Assembly: GCA_019677205.1 (NCBI GenBank)
Contig: JAAMXY010001516.1
Coordinates: 287,210-351,209, forward strand
DNA length: 64,000 bases
Origin: Pinguiococcus pyrenoidosus
Lineage: Eukaryota; Sar; Pinguiophyceae; Pinguiochrysidales; Pinguiochrysidaceae
Direction: 5' to 3'
The notes under the pieces are model-generated. The model was not told the DNA's origin, did not search any database, and worked only from the letters and a program-made list of their open reading frames with translations. Position 1 is the first letter of the stretch. Each line of letters begins with the position of its first letter. Shown piece by piece: positions 19,027 through 27,031 of this stretch. The position numbers and the translations under genes were made by a program.

Positions 19027-22000
19027 ATGTCAGCGATCCATAGCTGCTACAAGAGGCCTCAACAGCCCATTTCTTCGAAGGCCTCACCTGCGTCCGCAGC
19101 TTGTCCTCCCCGCGTTGATTTCCTCCAGCCAACACTTTCATGTCTCTCCCGCCAGGCCACATCTCCCGCCCCCGGCCGCCAGGCTGCCGCGAGGCTGCCG
19201 CCGAGGCGCCGCCGACGCAAGATGACGAGCGAGCAGGCCAAGGCGGACGATCTCAGTGGCAGGCTGGCCCAGATGCAGACGCTCCTCGACGAGAACAGGG
19301 CGAAGGAGGCCGCCACCATCGGAGAGGCGGCGCTTCAGGTCCTTGACCCCGTGCCAGACGCGACCCCGTGGAAGCAGTACCTCGACGGCGCCTTCTGCAA
19401 CGCCCTGGGCAACTGCTGGCTCCGCCTGAACGAGCCGCGACGAGCCTTGTCGTACTACGAGCGCTCCTTGCCCGTGGCGAAGTCCGTCGACGATACGGCA
19501 GCCGCGGCCGTTACGCTCAACAACATCGGCAACGCCTATCGCAGTCTGCTGGAGGCCCGCCGCGCGATTCACTACTACCTGTCCAGCCTAGAGCTGGCGA
19601 GGGAGGGCGGCAAGCTGAGCATCCAGCGAAAGGCGCTGCACAACATCGGCCTCGCGTACTCGCAGACGGAGGAGCCCGCACAGGCCATCGAGTACTTCGA
19701 GCAGAGCCTCGCCATCGCCGAGCAGACCGCGGACAAGGGCGCGCAAGCCGAGACGCTCAACACGCTGGGGCTGGCTTGCCGCGCCCTCGGCGCCTTTCAG
19801 CGGGCGATCGGCTACTACTCGCGCTGTCTGTCGATCTCCGAGGAGATGGGCCACTCGCAAGGACAGGCCAGCGCGCTCGGGAACCTGGCCTCGGCGCACA
19901 TGAAGCTGCTCGAAGCGGACAGCGCCTTGGCCTACTACGAGCAGAGCCTTGCCTTGCTGCGGACGGGGGACGACAAGCGAGCCATAGCCACCACGCTGAC
20001 CCGCATCGCGCGGATCTGCTCCACGGCGGGCAATGCGGAGCGCGCGATTGAAGCGTACCGGGAGGGTCTCTCGCTCAAGGTGGACGCCTGGTCAGCGACG
20101 AGCAGCAGGCGCTCCCAATGGGTGTCCCTGGACGACCTGAACGCCGCATCCATGGCATTGGAAGGCTTGCTCCTGCACCAGAACGACGCAAGTCTCGAAG
20201 AGGTCCTTCGGCTCGCAGTGGCGCGCCACGCCAGGAACCTCGGGAACACGCCGATGGCGCAGGGCAGTGTGGCCAGTCTTGAGCGGCACGCCGGTGACGC
20301 GGAAGCCGTGATTCTCGTGTATCTGATTGACTTCGTCGGAGAGCTTCTGACCATCGTGGCCTTCGGCGCGGCGGACCAACCGTTCGGACACCAGTATACC
20401 GGCCCCGTCATTCGCCGGGTCTCGCTGGCCGCTGGCGAATCGAAGCTGTCCGGTGGCGGGGGAGATTGCGAGTCTTCCGGCCAGGAGGACCATTCTACGG
20501 CCGACTCGACTGTGGTGAACACGCGGTGCCAGTTCGCTTGGCGTCCACAGGACACGTTGCGAAAGAGCCAAGAGCTGCAAGAGACCTTGAGAAACGCGAT
20601 GCAACCGGGACATGTGCCTCACGGCGGGTACGGTCTCCCAGGCCTGTACGAGATGCTCATCCAGCCCATCGAAGAGGTCCTCGCTGGTGTGGGCCGCCTC
20701 ATCATCGTCCCGGATGTGCAGAGTGATCTTGTGCTGGTCCCATTCGCTGCGCTGGCGAACCCGGCAGGGACGCCGCTGATTGAACGATTCACGATCTCCG
20801 TGGTGCCTTCGCTTGACATGCTGCTCCATCAGTTGGAAGCTGGCTGTCCCTCAAGCGCCAACGAGGAGCTGGCGGCGCCGCAGAGTCTGATTGTGGAGGA
20901 CGTGGACTACACCGGCTGGAGGTTTGAAGATCCGCTGGAGCGGAGACATCGTGTGGGGGAAGCGGTCTTCGTTCGGGACTCGAACGCCTCGTGGACTCCC
21001 GCGACGATTCTGCAGGGGCCGGATAGCCACAACAGCTATCGCGTCAAGCGCCACAATGCCATCGAAGGCGACCGAATCACCGTCAGCTTGAAAGACGTGC
21101 GACCCATGGTTTCGATTGGGAAGCAAGTTCGCGTTCGAGCAGATGGCTTTGATCCGCATGATGCCGGTGCCGCGGGTCCCACGGAGGTGGGTCTCGTGAC
21201 AGGACCGCTGGATAAGACGGGCCGCTATGAAGTCACCATGTCGCGCTTGAAATCCAAGAGGCGCTTTCGCCCTTCCAAACTGCTCATCGTCTCCGACGAC
21301 CCGCTGGGACAACTGACGCTTACTGCCGAAGCCGCCCACAGTATGCGACAGCTTCGAGGCGCCTCCCAGCTTTTGTCGGGGTCGGATGCAAGCGTGGAGC
21401 ACGTGGTGTCGCTTCTGCCGTCTGTCAACGACGTCGCGTTCTTTGCCACGCACTCCTTCGTTGATGCGCAGGTGGCATGTCGAAGCGGTATCGCCATGTC
21501 AGGCACGACGCACACCAGCGCCGTGCTTACTGCCGGGCGGATTCGGCAACTGGATCTGCAGGCGCAGTTGGTCATCCTGTCCCATTGCAACACGGAGAAT
21601 GGAGACGTCATGCCAGAGGGCGTCAGCGCGCTTGCTGGATCGTTCTTATGGGCCGGCTGCGGTGCAGTTCTGCTCTCCCTCTGGCCAGTCGAGATCTCCT
21701 GCCTCGTCAAGCTCCTGACCAAGTTTTACGACGCGAGGCAGGAGGTACTTCGTAAATCTCCGCAGAGTGGGCGTGCCGACGCGGCTAAGGTCTCCGAGGC
21801 CTGGGGTTTGACGATTCGCTGGTGGCTGCTTGAGCGTCGCGACGAACTGCTCCGCACGGTCGGCACCAAGATGTATCCCGAGAACCAGCTTCGGATTGAC
21901 AACTTCTCCAGTCTCAGCGATAAAGACGCGGTCCGGGAGTGCGAATGGTGGGTGCGAATGACGATCAAGAGCGGAAAGAAATGCCAGCCGGAGCTTCCCA

Positions 22001-22086
22001 AGAGCCTGACCACATCGCTGAAGTCCTTGCGTTTGGAGGCGGACCCCAGGAATTGGGCGGGGTTTTGCGTTTTTGCAAAGGCTTAG
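19027..22086 (+). CDS. TPR-CHAT caspase-like protein with Tudor-like insertion
   Basis: Intronless. The ATG at 19027 gives 1019 aa; a second ATG at 19222 (MTSEQAKADD) gives 954 and removes a Ser/Arg-rich, transit-like leader. Residues about 118-355 hold six or more tetratricopeptide units of about 40 residues (RALSYYERSLPVAK, NNIGNAYRSL). The C-terminal half is a CHAT domain, the caspase-like fold of bacterial TPR-CHAT proteases and relatives of separase: PDVQSDLVLVPFAAL, then FFATHSF (candidate catalytic His809), VILSHCNTENG (candidate nucleophile Cys854), and GSFLWAGCGAVLLSLWPV. Both dyad residues are present, so protease activity is plausible. Between two CHAT strands, residues about 626-752 are an insertion with two SH3/Tudor-like units (VGEAVFVRD...SWTPATILQG and IGKQVRVRADG). 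Substrate and location are unknown. Lack of introns and this domain order recall cyanobacterial genes. Confidence 0.85.
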   Translation: MSAIHSCYKRPQQPISSKASPASAACPPRVDFLQPTLSCLSRQATSPAPGRQAAARLPPRRRRRKMTSEQAKADDLSGRLAQMQTLLDENRAKEAATIGEAALQVLDPVPDATPWKQYLDGAFCNALGNCWLRLNEPRRALSYYERSLPVAKSVDDTAAAAVTLNNIGNAYRSLLEARRAIHYYLSSLELAREGGKLSIQRKALHNIGLAYSQTEEPAQAIEYFEQSLAIAEQTADKGAQAETLNTLGLACRALGAFQRAIGYYSRCLSISEEMGHSQGQASALGNLASAHMKLLEADSALAYYEQSLALLRTGDDKRAIATTLTRIARICSTAGNAERAIEAYREGLSLKVDAWSATSSRRSQWVSLDDLNAASMALEGLLLHQNDASLEEVLRLAVARHARNLGNTPMAQGSVASLERHAGDAEAVILVYLIDFVGELLTIVAFGAADQPFGHQYTGPVIRRVSLAAGESKLSGGGGDCESSGQEDHSTADSTVVNTRCQFAWRPQDTLRKSQELQETLRNAMQPGHVPHGGYGLPGLYEMLIQPIEEVLAGVGRLIIVPDVQSDLVLVPFAALANPAGTPLIERFTISVVPSLDMLLHQLEAGCPSSANEELAAPQSLIVEDVDYTGWRFEDPLERRHRVGEAVFVRDSNASWTPATILQGPDSHNSYRVKRHNAIEGDRITVSLKDVRPMVSIGKQVRVRADGFDPHDAGAAGPTEVGLVTGPLDKTGRYEVTMSRLKSKRRFRPSKLLIVSDDPLGQLTLTAEAAHSMRQLRGASQLLSGSDASVEHVVSLLPSVNDVAFFATHSFVDAQVACRSGIAMSGTTHTSAVLTAGRIRQLDLQAQLVILSHCNTENGDVMPEGVSALAGSFLWAGCGAVLLSLWPVEISCLVKLLTKFYDARQEVLRKSPQSGRADAAKVSEAWGLTIRWWLLERRDELLRTVGTKMYPENQLRIDNFSSLSDKDAVRECEWWVRMTIKSGKKCQPELPKSLTTSLKSLRLEADPRNWAGFCVFAKA

Positions 22087-22207
22087 ACCAAGTATGACTT
22101 TCTTTTTGGGATTACGCATGCGGTGTTCTCTATTGTGCACTGGGTATTGTGCATTGGGAACCACATCTGCAGATTCTGTTCACCTCTGCATTCTGCATTG
22201 CACCCGT

Positions 22208-22840
22208 CTAGGATGGTCTACACTGCTCCGGCATCGGCGTGTCAGCTTCCTGCTCTGCAAGTCTAGCCCTCGCCTTGGCCAGCTCTGCGTTGACATCGCG
22301 CACCTTGCTCTCGGGCAAATCACTGCACTGCGCACACTTCTCAAAGGCTGCTATTGCAGCTCGCGAGCGGAACTTCTTGGGCGTCATTCGCATGAGCGCG
22401 ACCCCTTGGCGCCAGAAGGCCTTCCAGAAATCCGGCCGGAGCTCCCCCGCCTGCTGCGCATCTCTCAGAGCAGGTACATACCGCTGCAGCATGATGTACG
22501 CAGCTACCGTCGAGACCATCAGTGAGCTCCCACTTCGTTTTCTACGTGAACAGCCGCGACACCCACCTGATCTGTTGCTGAGGATGACGGGATCCGGATC
22601 CGCTTCGGCCTCTTTGAGCGCCGCCAGTGCTTTCGAGTACTTTTCTACCGCCTCTGAATACGCCTTGCTCTTGAAAGCGTCGTTTCCCTCCGCTTTCAGC
22701 TTCGCGGCCTCTTCTGTGGCGTCCTCCAAGGACAGCTTCGCAGCTCCTGCCACGAGCTCCGGATCTTCCGCAGGTGGTTCCATGGGTTTCGTCGCCGTTT
22801 CCACCGGAATCTCCGGCGCCTGCAGCTCAGCTGCGCTCAT
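22208..22840 (-). CDS. small TPR co-chaperone-like protein, two exons
   Basis: Exons 22840-22567 and 22503-22208, intron 63 bp, product 189 aa. After an acidic N terminus (PPAEDPELV) a three-motif TPR domain begins at about residue 38 (KAEGNDAFKSKAYSEAVEKY), continues SNRSAAYIMLQRYVPALRDA across the splice and ends DFWKAFWRQGVALM. Reading through the intron breaks the second TPR, so splicing is well supported. This is the clamp-type TPR fold of STI1, TTC1 and TOMM34, which bind the EEVD tails of HSP70/HSP90, but no further domain tells which. The frame is open upstream to about 22951 without a better ATG. Convergent with the CHAT gene (121 bp) and divergent from the CCCH gene (280 bp). Confidence 0.8.
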   Translation of the reverse strand: MSAAELQAPEIPVETATKPMEPPAEDPELVAGAAKLSLEDATEEAAKLKAEGNDAFKSKAYSEAVEKYSKALAALKEAEADPDPVILSNRSGGCRGCSRRKRSGSSLMVSTVAAYIMLQRYVPALRDAQQAGELRPDFWKAFWRQGVALMRMTPKKFRSRAAIAAFEKCAQCSDLPESKVRDVNAELAKARARLAEQEADTPMPEQCRPS

Positions 22841-23120
22841 CTCAGGCCTTTGAAGGTACACACAGGGCCGAAGCGACGGCAGAGAAGGCAGAAGGGGCGG
22901 CAGAAAAGAAAAGGCGGGAAACTCGAAATCGGCAGGATTTTCATCACGCAAACTTGATTGTATTTTCGTATATTAAAGCAACTCTTAAGATTTTTCCTGT
23001 GATACTCCAGGGAGGTATGCTGGGAGTATTAATCACTATCGATAATAGTATCTATCAATATCGCTCTTGTGCGCAAAGCCTCGCGCGTCCGAGACGCCAC
23101 AAACACGGCGCGAGACGGCC

Positions 23121-24943
23121 ATGGCAGATCCAGACTCCGGCTCCTCTCGCGATGTCAAGGTCTCTCGATTCCAGACGCTGCCGGGCCGGCGCTTTCAGAT
23201 TGCACTGTCGGAGCAGGGCCAGTGCAACTGGTGTCTTGGCGACGTGGGCGTTGGCGAGGCCATCTTTCCGGTGGCCTATCGCAGCCGTGGGAAATATTGG
23301 TGGGTCCACGGCTCGTGCGCCCGGCAGTTTCTCTCAGAGACTGGCCAGATCGTGGACGACGACCGCTTTGTAGAGCAGCTGCAAGAGCTGGACATCGCGG
23401 AATCAAGGCCTCCCGCAGAGTTTTCCTTGGCGGACGTTTCCAGCGCACCAAACCTAAAAGAGCTGGTGGAGCTGGGATTCTTTCGCTTCTCTGCGAATGT
23501 GCTGGATAGATCGTTTATCGAGAGGGCGTCGGGCGAGCTTGTGCCCCCGGTCTGCAAGCACTGGAGGCGGAAGGGCATGTGCTACTTCCAGGAGAAGTGC
23601 TTCTTCCGCCATCCCCCGGAGGCGCTCAAGAGCTTCGCTGCGAAGGCTGCCGCGGACGCTGCGCGGCGCGCGGGTAGAGGGCGGGTGCCTCGGCATAAGC
23701 AGGCCAAGCGCCGGAAGAGGGTCATGAACATCGGTAGAGCTGGCTGCTTCCGGCGATTTCTGCTCCAAGTGTATGGAGCTGACTGGCTGCGGAGCAGCGG
23801 AGGAGTTCTCGACGTCGCCGGTGGCAAAGGGGAGATTGGCTTCGAGCTGCAGAATCTCAATGGGATAGACGTGACGGTGATTGATCCGCGACCGCTCAGC
23901 CTGAAGTCCTACAGGAAGAAACTGAGGTGAGATCTGGCCGTCCGCCCTGCTTCCGCTGGTACCCGCGAAGGTCCTTACGCGCGGAAACCTTTCGCGCAGG
24001 TTCGGCCTCTACCACCGAAATCCTATGCTGAGGGAATTCAACGATAACCCGGATGTGGACGAGGCAGACTTCACCGCTGGCGTAGCTTCCCCTCCGCGGC
24101 ACCTTCGGATTTTTTTCACTTCCGATTTGGTCGCGTTCGCTGAGCAAGGCTTGGCGCCTCCCGCCGTCGACGCAAGTGCTGGGGGCGACGCTGTGTGCAG
24201 CAGTGTCGAGTGGGGCAAGTGGAAGGCGTTCTGGGCACAAGCAAATGAAGAAGCGCGCATCATGCGATGGACGGAGAAGGGAATTGACCTGGACGAAGCG
24301 GACAAGCCCGACGATGGTACGAGAAGTCGCGAGGCGCGAAAGATAATGACGTGGACTGCGCCCGGCGCTGGGTGGACCGATTTGGCAGCTCGCAAACTTC
24401 GTGGCGAGGAAGGTCTTCCATACGCGCATGTGGAGAATGACGAGGACGAGTCCCGCCGGATAGACCTCGCGGGGGACGCGTACGCCACCTTGACGAGCGC
24501 CTCGCTCATCGTTGGCATGCACCCGGATCAAGCGGCAGGTGGGTGCTCTGGCGAGATTGAAAGATGCGGCGTCAATGCTGTGGTCGGGTGGCCCCGGGCG
24601 ATCTCCGCTGCTCAGACTGCTTTCCACGTTGCGCGCAGGGGACATCGTGGACTTCGCCATCCAACGCCGTATCCCGTTCGCCATTACACCATGCTGCGTG
24701 TACGGCAATTCGTTTCCTAGGCGAAAGACTTCGGATGGGGTACCTGTTCGAAGCTATCAGCAGCTTTGCCAATGGCTCCTGGAGAAGCACCCTGCCATTC
24801 GTCGACGCGTGTTGGATTTCGAGGGGAAGAATGTCTGCATATACATGCCCAAGGATGGCTATGAGACTCCTGACCTCAAGGGCGATGATGCACTCCCGCC
24901 TAGCGACAGTCTTGATAAGGAGACGCATCAGTATGAACCCTGA
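23121..24943 (+). CDS. CCCH zinc finger / methyltransferase-like protein, three exons
   Basis: Exons 23121-23926, 24000-24538 and 24639-24943 give 549 aa. Introns are 73 and 100 bp. Residues about 36-72 form a Cys-rich module (CNWCLGDVGVGE...WVHGSCARQF) like the zinc-binding module of PARP-type or related proteins. Residues about 144-165 are a CCCH finger with spacing C-x8-C-x5-C-x3-H (CKHWRRKGMCYFQ). A Rossmann-type SAM-binding motif follows (GGVLDVAGGKGEIG, then VTVIDPRP). After exon 3 joins, the block MHPDQAAGDIVDFAI...PFAITPCCVYGNSFP recalls a CCCH-methyltransferase family of plants and protists whose substrate I do not know. RNA methylation is a guess from the CCCH finger. Confidence 0.75.
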
Positions 24944-25670
24944 CGCAGAAGCGTTGGTGTCGCTCAGGGCAGACAACGCCTGTAGGCGAGGCGCTTTCCT
25001 TCTCCTGGCGCATGGTATCACGGGCGCGTTGACGATGAGACATTTCGGGCATGTCATGGAAGCACATATCGGGCACGTCATGGACTCGCGCATGTCATGG
25101 AAGCACATCTGATCCAGGATCGAAAATGACAGTTCATTGATGCTGCAGCACGATGGTTCTGTTCACTGTCAAGCTACCCAGGTTCACCTTCCGTTGATTT
25201 CACAGGGCCCAAGTCATATCATTGCACTGGCCAACGTCTGCCTTCACCAAATCCAAAGAGAGCTTAGCGTGCCGGAAGCAGCTCGGTGACAACCGAAAGA
25301 CATTCTCAGCAACCGCGCCAGAGATCCTGATTTCTGGCAGAGACGCGAAATCTATCCCTCATGCTTCGGGATCCCTTCTGGAGCCTCGCCCCTCGGCTTG
25401 GGGTCAGCCCGCGGCTGAGAATTCGGGGCCGACGATGACGGATCATTCTTGATTTTCCTCGAGTTTGTCGGCCTTGAAACAGGTTTCCTCCGCTCCGCGC
25501 TTTGCGTCAAGGATTGCTTATACCGCTCGGCGAAGACCTCTACGTAATACGTGCTGCCGTTCCAGATGGTAATGACTATCGCATATGTAGATCGTTAGCA
25601 AGCTTCACCCTCATGCTTTTGCCTCTGATCCTGCGCTCTGTTGGGTCGTTCCTTTTCCCCGACCTCGTCG
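24944..25670. other. convergent intergenic region
   Basis: About 730 bp between the stop codons of the CCCH and GPC1-like genes. Near 25045-25110 a short direct repeat (CATGTCATGGAAGCACAT) occurs twice. No coding sequence recognised. Confidence 0.75.
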
Positions 25671-26579
25671 CTACTTCAGCCGCGCTTTCCACTTACCGAC
25701 AACAAGAGATAGGAAGACGCTGTTCAGCCACTCGTAGTTGTAGTACAGAATTGTCGGCAGTAAGGAGAAGGCCACGAAGAGCACGTTGAGGATGACGTAG
25801 AACATCGGCGCATACTTTCCGTTGTCAATCTTTGTCAAGAAATGCAAGGGCCCCTTCTCCGACATGACGAGTTGCCGCATGATGGTCAAGTATGATGGAT
25901 CGTCGTTCGGGACCGGACACAGCACCGCGGCAACAAGAACATAGCAAACGCCCCAGATGAGGTAGACAATCATCGGGATGACGAAGGTGCACAGAAGATC
26001 GCTGTGTCCCTGCTGGCTGTCGTCCACGTCGTATCTGATCAAGAACTCGTCGTGATCCTCTCCTCTCCACCTGATGACCGAGGTAACCAGCGCCGGCACG
26101 CAGTGCAGATAGCAGCTGGTCCAGAAGTCGATGGAGTGGAAGACCAGCGAATTCCGAAAGAGCACGGTGGCGACTCCAAGCGGTCCGTGCGCCAAGCTGA
26201 AGAGCACCTTGAAGAGGCTCTGGGGACCTCCCGACAAGACGTAGAGGAAGAGGCCCAAGTTGATCACGTAGCAGAAGTCGAAGAGGTAGTAGCCCCAGCG
26301 CCTCGCTGAAAAGATGATGATCCTGGAGCCCACGAGGATCGGGAACTTCACAGCGTAGTAGATCGGCAGGCCGTAGTGATGGCCTCCAGTGAGGAAAGCG
26401 ATTGCGATGACATTGCAGACCCCCAGCGTGTACATGATCTCATCCCGCAGCTTGATCCTCTGCGCCCGACCCGGCTGGAAGAACCCGAGTGCCTCATCGG
26501 CCAAGCCTTCCCAGCAGCGCCGCAGGTTCTCCCGCGGAGACTGCTTCGCCGTTGCCGTTGCTGGGTGAACCTGCGACAT
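25671..26579 (-). CDS. GPC1-like glycerophosphocholine acyltransferase
   Basis: Intronless, 302 aa, about eight hydrophobic segments. Conserved-looking blocks are KLRDEIMYTLGVCNV near the start, GYYLFDFCYVINLG in the middle, and NSLVFHSIDFWTSCYLHCVPALV, whose HSxDxxxSxxxHxxP pattern matches the family (Pfam DUF2838, yeast Gpc1) of glycerophosphocholine acyltransferases. These ER proteins transfer an acyl group from acyl-CoA to glycerophosphocholine, salvaging phosphatidylcholine. The later motif IPMIVYLIWGVCYVL is also typical. At 302 aa it is shorter than many fungal and plant members, which carry longer tails. Divergent from the nine-exon membrane protein gene. Confidence 0.8.
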   Translation of the reverse strand: MSQVHPATATAKQSPRENLRRCWEGLADEALGFFQPGRAQRIKLRDEIMYTLGVCNVIAIAFLTGGHHYGLPIYYAVKFPILVGSRIIIFSARRWGYYLFDFCYVINLGLFLYVLSGGPQSLFKVLFSLAHGPLGVATVLFRNSLVFHSIDFWTSCYLHCVPALVTSVIRWRGEDHDEFLIRYDVDDSQQGHSDLLCTFVIPMIVYLIWGVCYVLVAAVLCPVPNDDPSYLTIMRQLVMSEKGPLHFLTKIDNGKYAPMFYVILNVLFVAFSLLPTILYYNYEWLNSVFLSLVVGKWKARLK

Positions 26580-27031
26580 CCCGACGCAGCGCTCCCCAGA
26601 CCTGCACCAGCTTGCTCTGTCCAGCCCGGCCTCTCTCTGCCCTACCAGGGCACCACAATGAAAACCGAGGCTTTACAGACGGCGGAGGTGCACATGGCGC
26701 TGTAGAGGCCGCTGGGGCAGCTTCGACGCCTGGCGGTGTTTTGCAGTTTTCTTCTCCGCTGCGGCGGAAGGACCGGCGGATTGGCTGACATGTTGACGTG
26801 GTTGACCTTGGAAGGAGGTTATTCGTCCGTGCGTCCAGAGACTCGCTAGAATGGGCGAATCATGTTTGGTTATCACCTTGCATAGCAAAATATTTTACAC
26901 CGTTTCTTCCGAAATTGACACCATCCAATGATATGATCCGCTGGAAAGCATGAACCCGATGCACACGATAACAAGTGTATAGTTCGGTTTCAGAACAATT
27001 CTGAGGATAGCCAATCAAGAGGCAGCACTCG
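26580..27031. other. divergent intergenic region
   Basis: 452 bp between start codons of the GPC1-like and the nine-exon gene. AT-rich around 26870-26940. No gene seen. Confidence 0.7.
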
